In this document: positions 9,225 through 17,729 of the stretch, piece after piece | How positions within the stretch are numbered: the first letter of the stretch is position 1 | How the letters are laid out: each line of letters opens with the position of its first letter | From: Spirochaetota bacterium | GTDB lineage: Bacteria > Spirochaetota > Spirochaetia > Sphaerochaetales > Sphaerochaetaceae | Direction of reading: 5' to 3' | DNA: 64,000 bases | NCBI GenBank assembly: GCA_023401595.1 | Contig: JAEXDQ010000029.1 | Coordinates: forward strand, 1 to 64,000 | Program-made: the position numbers and the translations under genes | Notes under the pieces: model-generated | Seen by the model: the letters and a program-made list of their open reading frames with translations, nothing else | What the model was told of the DNA's origin: nothing | The model's database searches: none

Positions 9225-9946
9225 AGTTCCGAAAGCTCCTTGCATTGCCGACCGACGAACCGGTAGCCATACCCGCGGATGGTTTCGATCCATGCCATGT
9301 CAGAACCAAGTTTCGCACGGATATTCTTGATATGGGTATCCACGATACGCTCATAGGATTCAAAGCTGTAGTCAAAACACTGGTCGAGTATCTGCGCCCT
9401 CGTAACCAATATGCCGGCATTATGAATCAGATACGCCAATATCCGCCATTCCGCCGCTGTCAACACGATGACTTCATCATTGACGGTCAATCGATGTTCC
9501 TGTTCATCGAAATCCATGATATCATCCCCGGCACACCATTTCGCCGACGTCTCGACCTTGGTGGCGACGGCATCGATGCGCCGGAACAACGCCTGAACCC
9601 GAAGGACGAGTTCCTTCGGTGAGAACGGCTTCGTGATATAGTCGTCGGCGCCGAGTTCAAACCCCAATATCCTGTCGCTCTCGGCGATGCGGGCGGTCAT
9701 GAAAATAACCGGACAATCACAGCTCTGCCGCAACTGCTTGACGAAAGCGAACCCATCGCCATCAGGTAGCATGACATCCTGGATCAACAGATCCGGTACA
9801 ATACGGACGAACCCCTCGCGGGCGGCATGAAGATCCGCGAACGTCTGCACCTTGTAACCGGACAGTTCGAGGTATTGGCGTACCCCTTCCCTGATCACTT
9901 CATGGTCTTCGACTATATATATGAGCTTCATGTAATCCATAATCAT
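9221..9946 (-). CDS. OmpR-family response regulator (copy 1)
   Basis: This 241-residue protein has a receiver domain (IYIVEDHE acidic pair, phospho-acceptor Asp57 in IQDVMLPDGDG, switch TAR, Lys in TKPFSPKEL). A winged-helix output domain follows, with LTAAEWRILAYL and IRGYGYRF. Start 9946 follows GAGG with 5-base spacing; ATGs at 9940 and 9931 are alternatives, the last matching the start of the paralogue. It is directly coupled to the histidine kinase gene and closely similar to the regulator encoded just upstream. Confidence 0.92.
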   Translation of the reverse strand: MIMDYMKLIYIVEDHEVIREGVRQYLELSGYKVQTFADLHAAREGFVRIVPDLLIQDVMLPDGDGFAFVKQLRQSCDCPVIFMTARIAESDRILGFELGADDYITKPFSPKELVLRVQALFRRIDAVATKVETSAKWCAGDDIMDFDEQEHRLTVNDEVIVLTAAEWRILAYLIHNAGILVTRAQILDQCFDYSFESYERIVDTHIKNIRAKLGSDMAWIETIRGYGYRFVGRQCKELSEL

Positions 9947-10005
9947 GGAGACCTCGTGTATAAGACAAGAGAAAAAAGTGATTTATGGAGAAAAATCCAC
10001 AAAAA

Positions 10006-10857
10006 CTACACATTTGAAGGGACGGGCAGTCCTCCGTCCTCCATGGACGGCGAGACCCCCCTGTTCTGCTCCGGCGGAAACATGTCGGACGTGATGGCGG
10101 AAACGTTCGCGATACCATCTTCGCTTTCAGCGTCGGCGCCGGAGCGCGGGCCGCCGCTGCCATCGGTAGGATGTCCGGCGAACCGATATCCATACCCCCG
10201 GACGGTCTCTATCCATTGGGATCCCAATGGCCCTAGCTTGGCGCGGATGTTCTTCACATGGGTATCGACGATACGGTCGTACGATTCAAAGCTGTAATCA
10301 AAGCAATGTTCAAGAATCTGAGCCCGGGTGATCAATATTCCGGAATTACTGACCAGATACGACATGATCCGCCATTCCGCGGCGGTAAGAGGGATATGAC
10401 GTCCGTCAATCGTGAATAGATGGGAAACTTCATCCAACAGCAGGATGGAGCCGTCCAGCACCCAGCTGGACCCGCTTCGATGCAGCTGGGAGACGCCGTC
10501 CAGCCTGCGGAAGATCGCCTGTACGCGAAGGACGAGTTCCTTGGCGGAAAACGGTTTCGTGACATAGTCGTCGGCCCCAAGCTCGAAGCCCAGGATCCTA
10601 TCGCTTTCTGCGGCGCGGGCGGTCATGAACACCACGGGAAAGCTGTAACTCATACGGAGTTTCTTCACAAAGGTGAAACCATCGCCATCGGGCAACATGA
10701 CATCCTGGATGAGCATATCGGGGACCTGCCGGGCTATCGCCGCCTGGACTGAATGCAAATCCGCGAATCCTGCCGCATCGTATCCGGAAAGCTCAAGATA
10801 TTGCTTGACGCCCTCCCTGATCGATTCATGGTCTTCTACAATATATATGAGTTTCAT
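10006..10857 (-). CDS. OmpR-family response regulator (copy 2, with C-terminal tail)
   Basis: A 283-residue paralogue of the regulator at 9221-9946. Long stretches such as IQDVMLPDGDGF, ESDRILGFELGADDY and VDTH(V/I)KNIRAKLG are shared. The phospho-acceptor is Asp52. After the winged helix (VRGYGYRFAG) it carries about 58 extra residues that look disordered and are rich in Gly, Ser and Pro (GSGGPRSGADAESEDG), which the other copy lacks. It lies 59 bases upstream of copy 1 in the same direction, probably in one operon with the single kinase. The duplication looks recent enough for both receivers to interact with that kinase. Confidence 0.9.
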   Translation of the reverse strand: MKLIYIVEDHESIREGVKQYLELSGYDAAGFADLHSVQAAIARQVPDMLIQDVMLPDGDGFTFVKKLRMSYSFPVVFMTARAAESDRILGFELGADDYVTKPFSAKELVLRVQAIFRRLDGVSQLHRSGSSWVLDGSILLLDEVSHLFTIDGRHIPLTAAEWRIMSYLVSNSGILITRAQILEHCFDYSFESYDRIVDTHVKNIRAKLGPLGSQWIETVRGYGYRFAGHPTDGSGGPRSGADAESEDGIANVSAITSDMFPPEQNRGVSPSMEDGGLPVPSNV

Positions 10858-11186
10858 GATTAAACTATTTCAGCGTTTCAGGGTGGTTGACAAGGCAAAA
10901 ATTACAGAAGACACCAAAGTTCACATAATCCATACATTACCTCGACATAATGAACACAAACCCCAAAAATCGTTCATTTACCGCTGTCCAGAGCACTTCT
11001 CATGCGTTCCACGCCATCTTCAAGAATCGTATCAAAATCTCCATCCACTCTACGTATTCAGTTCACTCCGTCAACAAAAACAAGGTCTACCTTCTGGCTA
11101 TCGACCAACGGAAAAGGTCGTGGGCCGGCAGGGCCCGGCAAGCAAGGATTTCAATAAAGACTGTGAACGCAGTCGAGGAGTGAAAC
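10858..11186. other. Divergent intergenic region between regulator and secreted-protein genes
   Basis: About 329 AT-richer bases hold both promoters for the divergent units. No convincing -35/-10 pair could be assigned. An inverted GTTCA / TGAAC pair occurs near 10918 and 10950. Just before the ATG at 11187 stands GAGGAGTG, a good ribosome site. Confidence 0.4.
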
Positions 11187-11993
11187 ATGAGCAGAAAGAG
11201 AATGATCACCGTCGCGGCGGTATTGATCGCCGCCACAGCCGCATTGTTCGCAAGCGGCGCTACAGAAACCGACAAGCTTTGGTTCTACGCGGACAAGGTC
11301 GCCGACAATTCCGTCCTTTTCCTTCCAGGGACACGGACCATCGAATTGCAGACCTTCGACGCCTCGGGCGACGTCCTGAAGACTTCCGCGTCCACCGTCT
11401 ACCAGACTCCGGTCAATTACGGAAGGTATATCGAGAACCGTATCACAGGCGACACCGACGTGGTGGAACTTCTCAATAGATTCTTTGACGGCGGAGTCCT
11501 GACACCGTTTGAGGACAACCTCTACGACATGGATTATGACGCCGTGGGCACGGAAATCATCGATGGTCGAACCTGCACCGTCTATGAAGTCGACATGGCG
11601 TTTGACAGCGCCTTGCTGACCTACGACCCCGTCTACAGGGCCAGCGGAGAAATCCTTGGATGGAATTCCGACGACGGTGATTTTAACGACGCCATCACGG
11701 CGACCATCTGGGTCGACCAGGAAACGAACGCCTTGGTCAAGCTGGTGAACAAATGGAAAATCAACGACGTCATGTCCAAAGGCAAGCTCTCGATCATCCA
11801 GACAGTGGAGTATGAAATATCCATGATCGACGCGGAGGTGATTTCCCTCCCCTCCACGATCACGACCACCGGCAAGCTGACACAGCGCCAGGATGGAAGC
11901 GGCTATTATACGGTCACCGATTTCGCGATCAACGAAGTCCAGAGCGACTTCTTCTACAACGAGAAGTTCGCCCGTGGTGAAATCGTAGACTGA
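11187..11993 (+). CDS. Exported protein of unknown function, outer-membrane lipoprotein-sorting-like
   Basis: A 268-residue protein with an export signal (MITVAAVLIAATAALFASGATE) and a mature domain full of beta-strand-like stretches. Wording such as GTEIIDGRTCTVYEVDM, TATIWVDQETNALVKLVNKW and ALPSTI-like turns recalls LolA/LolB-fold exported proteins, but I cannot confirm the family. It is divergent from the twin regulators and kinase, so it may be one of their targets. The ATG follows GAGGAGTGAAAC. A clear terminator at 12031-12075 ends the unit. Confidence 0.65.
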   Translation: MSRKRMITVAAVLIAATAALFASGATETDKLWFYADKVADNSVLFLPGTRTIELQTFDASGDVLKTSASTVYQTPVNYGRYIENRITGDTDVVELLNRFFDGGVLTPFEDNLYDMDYDAVGTEIIDGRTCTVYEVDMAFDSALLTYDPVYRASGEILGWNSDDGDFNDAITATIWVDQETNALVKLVNKWKINDVMSKGKLSIIQTVEYEISMIDAEVISLPSTITTTGKLTQRQDGSGYYTVTDFAINEVQSDFFYNEKFARGEIVD

Positions 11994-12030
11994 GGAGTAT
12001 TTCGATACACAGCCCGCTACAGATGAAAAA

Positions 12031-12075
12031 GGGTATCGCGAAGTACGAGGACGCTCGTTCGCGATGCCTTTTTTT
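12031..12075 (+). terminator. Rho-independent terminator
   Basis: GGTATCGCGAA pairs with TTCGCGATGCC (11 pairs, one G-U) and is followed by seven T. It ends the transcript of the exported protein at 11187-11993. Confidence 0.85.
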
Positions 12076-12239
12076 GTATCCGCGGCAGGGGATCCGGTTC
12101 CATCCGGTAGCCCTACGGCAAAACAGGCAAGGCTTCGACTTCCGGTATTCGCCGACCGACACCCAGGGGAAAAATTCTGCGATGTTGGTTTGAAAAGGGT
12201 TTAATCTCAAGCAATGGCAAGAAGGTGAGATCATGTCAG

Positions 12240-12725
12240 ATGAAGACAACGGGGGGCACGAGACGTATCGAGGGGCTTGTGCCGCATACGCCAAGCGAGG
12301 TATTGCAACCGAGCCATGGCGCTGATACACTTCCAGCCATGGCAGCTCCATCCAAACAAATCCGATGGGGGGATGTCCTGCTCATCGGACTATCAACCAT
12401 CGTTGTCATCCTCCTGTCCGTCAACGCCTATGGCGGAGCATCGGAACGGACCTATGCGTTGATCCGCAATGGCTCTTCCACATGGAGGTTCCCGTTGGAC
12501 ACCCCCATGCACGCGGATATTCCCGGACTGCTGGGTGATACGCTTATCCATATATCCGATGGAAAGATTTCCATCGAGGATTCCCCCTGCCCTACGAAAA
12601 GCTGTACGACGATGGGCGGAATCAGCAGGAAGGGACAGTGGCTTGTATGCATGCCCAACGGAGTGTTCATCACCATAGAGGGGGACTCGGGAAAAACGAT
12701 GGAGGTTGACGATGTATCGGGTTAA
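12240..12725 (+). CDS. NusG domain II-containing membrane-anchored protein
   Basis: A 161-residue protein. One membrane helix (about residues 47-65, VLLIGLSTIVVILLSVNAY) leads to an extracytoplasmic NusG-II-like domain. Its signature SIEDSPCPTKSC, then CMPNGVFITI, is typical of the family that travels with Gx transporters. The two Cys in PCPTKSC and the later Cys could form a disulfide or bind a ligand. ATG 12240 is chosen because AAGGTGAG lies about 10 bases upstream; a GTG at 12225 falls inside that site, and ATG 12339 has no site. It overlaps the Gx transporter gene by 14 bases. Confidence 0.8.
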   Translation: MKTTGGTRRIEGLVPHTPSEVLQPSHGADTLPAMAAPSKQIRWGDVLLIGLSTIVVILLSVNAYGGASERTYALIRNGSSTWRFPLDTPMHADIPGLLGDTLIHISDGKISIEDSPCPTKSCTTMGGISRKGQWLVCMPNGVFITIEGDSGKTMEVDDVSG

Positions 12726-14058
12726 GGCGTGCCCCCCGGACGGAACCCTTTCGGAACCGGAACGTCGGACGCAGCTTCCTCAGCTTGAACTGACGGCGTT
12801 TCTGGCAGCCGTCGCACTATTCTGTTCCACCTTGGAATACTTGATTCCGAAACCTCTTCCGTTTATCCGGCTCGGTCTGGCGAACCTGCCCCTCATGCTC
12901 TCGTTTCCCCTGTTGTCATGGAAAAGCTATCTCTGGCTTCTCTTGTTGAAAGTCATTGGGCAGGGGTTCGTGAACGGGACCTTGTTCTCCTATGTATTCG
13001 TACTCTCCGTCGCCGGTACGGCGACTTCAGGCCTGTTCATGCGAATATTGTGGCAAGCCGGGGGGATGGAACGGCGATACAGGAGACATCGGTTGAAACC
13101 GGAGGGTGAAACGGACCGCAGGACGGACGTCGGTTCCGGGACGACGGAAAGGAGGTCCCGTCAGACCGTTGAAGAATGCATTCCGCCGGTTTTCTCATAT
13201 ATAGGAATCAGCGCCGCGGGGGCGCTGGTCAGCAATTGCTCCCAGATCCTGACGGCGCAGCTGATGTTCTTCGGCAATGCGATATGGGTCATCGCGGCTC
13301 CGATGCTCGCGGCGGGGTTGGTAACTTCCGTCCTGCTGGGATGGATGGCCAACGTATATGTCGGTCGCAGCGACTGGTACGCTTCGTTGCTTGCTGGAAG
13401 CGGAACGCCCTCCCGCTACAGGCGGATATTTGAAAGCACAGGTTCCTGGCGGCCCGATGCCCGTTGCGTTCCGGTAGGCATCGGTCTTGCGTTGCTTCCG
13501 GCGATTTTTTTCCAGAAGTCCCTGGTCTTTCTCGCCGTGGACGCCTTGCTGGCGATTTCACTGTCCGTCAGTGTCGGAAGAAGGTTCAAGCCGTTGCCAA
13601 ACCTGCTTGTCCTTGTCACGATGGTACTAGTCCACCTCTGCCAACCTTCGGGGAAAGTGCTGTGGAACTTCGGGTGGATCACGCTGACGGAGGGGGCGCT
13701 TCAAGAAGGGCTCAGAAAAGCCCTGATATTGATCAGCATGGTGTATGTCAGCCAATTCATGACCGTTGGGAAACCGGATCTGCCGAGAAAGCTCGGAAAG
13801 CTGATGGCGATCCAGCTTGCGTATTTCGGAGCTTTCTCCCGGTCGTGGCGAAATGAAGACGATGCACAGGAACGCAGAAATCTGATAGACCGGATTGACG
13901 GGCTGTTGGAACGAGTCGGGACGGAGGACGCCCATACGCCGAACACAGGACGCAATGGGGACACAGACCGAAAGATGAACCGGACATGGCTGAGCATCGG
14001 CATTACCATACTATTGGTCATGTATACATTGCTCGGCATTCAATGCTTTTTCATCTGA
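12712..14058 (+). CDS. Gx transporter family protein (heptaprenyl diphosphate synthase component I-like)
   Basis: A 448-residue membrane protein. The N-terminal half (LEYLIPKPLPFIRLGLANLPLML, then GQGFVNGTLFSY) matches the Gx transporter/HepS1-like family, which resembles the S components of ECF importers. It is interrupted by a charged insert of roughly 40 residues (about 122-160). The C-terminal half (LQEGLRKALILISMVYVSQF) recalls EcfT/CbiQ-type coupling proteins, so the protein may be an S-T fusion; that is inference. ATG 12712 follows GGAGG by 6 bases. Pairing with a NusG-II protein is a known gene neighbourhood, but the substrate is not known. Confidence 0.7.
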   Translation: MYRVKACPPDGTLSEPERRTQLPQLELTAFLAAVALFCSTLEYLIPKPLPFIRLGLANLPLMLSFPLLSWKSYLWLLLLKVIGQGFVNGTLFSYVFVLSVAGTATSGLFMRILWQAGGMERRYRRHRLKPEGETDRRTDVGSGTTERRSRQTVEECIPPVFSYIGISAAGALVSNCSQILTAQLMFFGNAIWVIAAPMLAAGLVTSVLLGWMANVYVGRSDWYASLLAGSGTPSRYRRIFESTGSWRPDARCVPVGIGLALLPAIFFQKSLVFLAVDALLAISLSVSVGRRFKPLPNLLVLVTMVLVHLCQPSGKVLWNFGWITLTEGALQEGLRKALILISMVYVSQFMTVGKPDLPRKLGKLMAIQLAYFGAFSRSWRNEDDAQERRNLIDRIDGLLERVGTEDAHTPNTGRNGDTDRKMNRTWLSIGITILLVMYTLLGIQCFFI

Positions 14059-14343
14059 TGCATTATTATAAATGTGAATAAAATCACATTTACTTACGTT
14101 TTTTGCATATTATTCCAGAAAAATTCTATTTTATTCACTTTATACCAGAAACCATCCAATAAAAATATGACGTTTCGTTTCGATTCTGTATTTTTTTGAA
14201 CGTAAGTGATTGACCTAATCGATAAATTTTTATAAATTCAAATCCGTAATGGGAGTTGGCCAGATACATGTGCCGACACCTCCGGTTCAATGAAACCAAA
14301 GCTTGCAAGGGACCAAGGTCTCGAGGACCGGAAAAGATATGGC
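14059..14343. other. AT-rich regulatory region upstream of adhE
   Basis: This stretch is far richer in A and T than the surrounding genes. It holds a CRP/FNR-type palindrome at 14070-14091 and an exact 9-base inverted pair, ACTTACGTT at 14092-14100 and AACGTAAGT at 14199-14207. A possible TTGACC (about 14210) with TATAAA downstream has only 15 bases between the elements, so the promoter is uncertain. Tandem repeats follow from 14344. Confidence 0.5.
14070..14091. promoter_or_regulatory. CRP/FNR-family binding-site palindrome
   Basis: AAATGTGA-N6-TCACATTT is an exact 8+8 palindrome containing the canonical TGTGA-N6-TCACA half-sites of the CRP/FNR family. It sits about 500 bases before adhE and 12 bases after the Gx transporter stop. 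Which gene it serves, and which regulator binds it, is inferred only. Confidence 0.6.
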
Positions 14344-14582
14344 AGTATAGCGCGCAAGACGCGAGCAGAGAACATGCGAAGCGGGTTGCGCGCTAGACGA
14401 GGAACGAAGTAGCGAGCATATTGCTATATGTGAGCGGATGCGGAGACGAAGTATAGCGCGCAAAACGCGAACAGAGAACATGCGAAGCGGGTTGCGACGC
14501 TAGACGAGGAACGAAGCGGCGAGCATATTTGCTATATGTGAGTAAGCGCGGAGACGAAGTATAGCGCGCAAGACGCGAGCAG
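14344..14582 (+). repeat. Tandem repeat of about 106 bp, two full copies plus a partial third
   Basis: Copies begin at 14344, 14450 and 14558 with AGTATAGCGCGCAA. The first period is 106 bases and the second 108, from two single-base insertions. Each copy contains GACGCGAGCAG, CATGCGAAGCGGGTTGCG and GAGCATATTGCTATATGTGAG. The third copy stops after GACGCGAGCAG and runs straight into the AGGAGGAG ribosome site of adhE, so the repeat forms the adhE leader. A related partial copy precedes the permease gene at 53259. Confidence 0.9.
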
Positions 14583-14594
14583 GAGGAGAATTTC

Positions 14595-17279
14595 ATGGCG
14601 GAACAGACAGAAGCAACAGCAATCAAAACAGAAGCTTTCTCAGGAGAAAACGAACTGCAGGCGCTGATTGAACGGGTAAAACGCGCTCAGATCAAGTACT
14701 CGACCTACACGCAGGAACAGGTCGATACGATTTTTCGTGCGGCGGCCATAGCGGCGAACGACGCTAGAATCACATTGGCCCAGGATGCGGTCGCTGAGAC
14801 AGGCATGGGCATCGTCGAGGACAAGGTCATCAAGAACCATTTCGCCGCCGAATATATTTTCCACAAGTACAAGGATGACAAGACCTGCGGAATCCTCGAA
14901 GACGATGCGGCGTTCGGCATCAAGAAAATCGCCGAGCCTATCGGCGTGGTCTGCGGCATCATCCCTACCACGAACCCGACTTCGACGGCGATCTTCAAGT
15001 CTCTCATCTCGTTGAAGACCCGTAACGCGATTATTTTCAGCCCACATCCGAGAGCCAAGAAATGCACATGCGAGGCCGCGAGAATCATCCGCGACGCGGC
15101 GGTAGCGGCGGGCGCTCCTGAAGATATCATCGGATGGATCGAAGAACCTTCCCTTGAAAAGACCGACTACCTGATGAAGCACCCTATGGTGAACATCATT
15201 CTCGCGACAGGTGGCCCCGGCATGGTCAAGAGCGCTTATTCCTCCGGCAAGCCCGCGATCGGCGTGGGCGCGGGAAACACTCCGGCGTTGATAGACAAGA
15301 GCGCGAACATCAAGATGGCGGTCAGCTCCATCCTGATGTCGAAAACCTTCGACAACGGCGTCGTCTGCGCGTCCGAGCAGTCCATCATCTGTCACAAGGA
15401 TATATATGACGATGTGAAAGCGGAGCTGAAAGCCCGCGGCGCGGCGTTCCTGACCAAGGAACAGGAGGACAAGCTCCGTGCGGTGATCATCGACCCGAAA
15501 CGGGGCACGGTCAATCCCGCCATCGTCGGACAGCCAGCCCCGGTAATCGCCAAGATAGCAGGCTTTGAAGTTCCCGCTACGAGCAAGGTACTGATCGGAG
15601 AGGTCACGGACATTACCGCCGCGGAGCCGTTCGCACATGAGAAGCTCTCCCCCGTACTCGGCATGTACAAGTGCGACAATTTCGGAGATGGAACCGCGAA
15701 GGCGGCGCACCTGGTGGCGATGGGCGGGTTCGGACATACTTCCGTCCTGTACATCGACGAGAACGAACAGGAAAAAATCGATACCTACGGCAAGACGGTC
15801 AAGACCAGCCGTGTACTGGTGAACATGCCGGCGAGCCAAGGGGCTATCGGCGATATCTACAACTTCCGTCTCGAACCTTCCCTCACCTTGGGCTGCGGCA
15901 GCTGGGGCAACAACTCCATTAGCGAGAACGTCGGCCCCAAGCATCTGCTCAATGTCAAGACTGTCGCGGAAAGGAGAGAAAACATGCTGTGGTTCAAGCT
16001 GCCCCCGAAGGTATATTTCAAATACGGCTGCCTGCCCGTGGCTTTGCAGGAACTGCAGGGCAAGAAGCGGGTGTTCATCATTACCGACTCCTTCCTGTTC
16101 TCCAACGGCATGGTCGACAAGATCACCGGGCCGCTAGAGAAGATGGGAATCGAATGCGAATGCTTCCATCAGGTCAAACCGGATCCGACGCTGGGGACCA
16201 TCACCACGGGAATGGAGATCATGAACGCCTTCAAGCCTGACGTGATCATCGGTTTGGGAGGTGGCTCGCCGATGGACGCGGCGAAGATCATGTGGCTGTT
16301 GTACGAGCATCCGGAAGTGAAGTTCGAGGGACTCGCCCTCCGTTTCATGGATATCCGCAAGAGAATCTATTCGTTCCCGAACATGGGCAAGAAAGCGGAA
16401 CTGGTCTGTATCCCGACTACCAGCGGAACCGGCAGCGAAGTCACCCCGTTCGCCATCATCACCGATGAGAAGACCAGTATGAAGTGGGCTATCGCCGACT
16501 ATGAGCTGACTCCGTCGATGGCGATCGTCGACAGCGAGCTGGCGATGGGACAGCCCAAGGGGCTGACGGCCTCCTGCGGTCTTGACGTGCTGACGCATGC
16601 GTTGGAGGCTCTGGCTTCGTCCATGTCCACCGACTACACCAACGCCCTTGCGCTGGAAGCGTCCAGGATCATCTTCAAGTACCTCCCCGCGGCCTACAAC
16701 AACGGCACAGAGGATAAGAAGGCGCGCGAAAAGGTCCACAACGCCTCCACCATGGCGGGCATGGCGTTCGCGAACGCGTTCCTCGGGCTCTGCCACTCCA
16801 TGGCGCATAAGCTCGGAGCGGCGTTCCACGTGCCTCACGGCATGGCCAACGCACTGATGCTGACCAACATCATACGGTTCAATGCGACGGACACCCCGAC
16901 CAAGCAGGCGGCGTTCCCGCAGTATGAGTTCCCGTCGGCCATCAGCCGCTACGCCAGGGCCGCCGATTACATCAACATGATCGTCAACGATACCAAAAAC
17001 ACTCCGTACATCGAGATCAAGAAGAACGCGAGCATGGAGGATAAGGTAGAGGCGTTGATCGATGCGATCGAGAAGCTGAAGGACGAGCTGAACGTCCCCC
17101 GCTCCATCCAGGAATGGGGAGTGCCCGAAGCGGACTTCCTCGCCGCGGTCGATGAGCTTGCGGTCAAGGCGTTCGACGACCAATGCACAGGCTCCAACCC
17201 GCGCTATCCGCTGATCAGCCAGATCAAGCAGCTGTACCTCGACTGCTACTATGGCCGCAAGTGGACCGAAGAGGTATGA
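14595..17279 (+). CDS. adhE: Bifunctional acetaldehyde-CoA/alcohol dehydrogenase AdhE
   Basis: An 894-residue fusion that reduces acetyl-CoA to acetaldehyde and then to ethanol, regenerating NAD+ in fermentation. Residues 1 to about 450 are the aldehyde dehydrogenase domain, with the catalytic Cys near 258 (TFDNGVVCASE) and GVGAGNTPA. Residues from about 465 on are the iron-dependent alcohol dehydrogenase, with GGGSPMDAAK, PTTSGTGSEVTPFA and the metal-binding His cluster LCHSMAHKLGAAFHVPHG. Length equals that of the E. coli enzyme (about 891). The start follows AGGAGGAGAATTTC. AdhE forms filaments (spirosomes) in other bacteria. A CRP/FNR-type site and tandem repeats lie upstream. Confidence 0.97.
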   Translation: MAEQTEATAIKTEAFSGENELQALIERVKRAQIKYSTYTQEQVDTIFRAAAIAANDARITLAQDAVAETGMGIVEDKVIKNHFAAEYIFHKYKDDKTCGILEDDAAFGIKKIAEPIGVVCGIIPTTNPTSTAIFKSLISLKTRNAIIFSPHPRAKKCTCEAARIIRDAAVAAGAPEDIIGWIEEPSLEKTDYLMKHPMVNIILATGGPGMVKSAYSSGKPAIGVGAGNTPALIDKSANIKMAVSSILMSKTFDNGVVCASEQSIICHKDIYDDVKAELKARGAAFLTKEQEDKLRAVIIDPKRGTVNPAIVGQPAPVIAKIAGFEVPATSKVLIGEVTDITAAEPFAHEKLSPVLGMYKCDNFGDGTAKAAHLVAMGGFGHTSVLYIDENEQEKIDTYGKTVKTSRVLVNMPASQGAIGDIYNFRLEPSLTLGCGSWGNNSISENVGPKHLLNVKTVAERRENMLWFKLPPKVYFKYGCLPVALQELQGKKRVFIITDSFLFSNGMVDKITGPLEKMGIECECFHQVKPDPTLGTITTGMEIMNAFKPDVIIGLGGGSPMDAAKIMWLLYEHPEVKFEGLALRFMDIRKRIYSFPNMGKKAELVCIPTTSGTGSEVTPFAIITDEKTSMKWAIADYELTPSMAIVDSELAMGQPKGLTASCGLDVLTHALEALASSMSTDYTNALALEASRIIFKYLPAAYNNGTEDKKAREKVHNASTMAGMAFANAFLGLCHSMAHKLGAAFHVPHGMANALMLTNIIRFNATDTPTKQAAFPQYEFPSAISRYARAADYINMIVNDTKNTPYIEIKKNASMEDKVEALIDAIEKLKDELNVPRSIQEWGVPEADFLAAVDELAVKAFDDQCTGSNPRYPLISQIKQLYLDCYYGRKWTEEV

Positions 17280-17333
17280 CCGCATAAAGATCGGATCAGA
17301 CCGAAAGGTTCCTGAGCTTTCAAAACAAACAGA

Positions 17334-17371
17334 CGCCGCCAGAATTCGTTGAGGATTTTGGCGGTGTTTTT
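17334..17371 (+). terminator. Rho-independent terminator of adhE
   Basis: CGCCGCCAGAAT pairs with ATTTTGGCGGTG (12 pairs, two G-U), followed by TTTTTGTCTT. Confidence 0.85.
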
Positions 17372-17729
17372 GTCTTAAGCCGCGGACCTTTCCGTTTCCG
17401 GGCTCCCCCTCCTTGCTATTCTATTCCGCCGGCTCAACAAAGGGGGTTGCCGTTGGAAGCAGGTATCGGTCATGGGGAGCGGATAGTCTCCGGCAGAAGC
17501 GCGTGCCGGCGATAGGAAGCATTCAGAACCATGCGAAATGAATCAAAGATGGAGAAGTGGAAAATAGGAAGTTCCGTCTTTGGAGGGGCGGCAGAATTCA
17601 AGATACAGGCATTCAATCGGAAATTCATTGAACAATCTACGGGCTTTCCATGACACGCAGGGGCTACTATGTTATCATGACACATCTTTGGCTCATAGAA
17701 CCACTGAATCTTTCTGGTAGGACACATCC
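17372..17729. other. Intergenic region between adhE and the Cof-type hydrolase
   Basis: About 360 bases without a supportable gene. Nothing beyond an AGGA ribosome site directly before 17730 was recognised. Confidence 0.5.

Noticed and set aside
10886..10915. TTGACA at about 10889 as a promoter for the exported protein
   Set aside because: No -10 element is found at a suitable distance, and the gene begins about 300 bases downstream.
14344..14582. 106-bp repeats as a mobile element or small-RNA gene
   Set aside because: No transposase, terminal inverted repeats, target duplication or terminator is visible, so only the repeat itself is reported.
14640..15944. Open frame of 434 codons antisense to adhE
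   Set aside because: Antisense shadow; the adhE product is complete and conserved.
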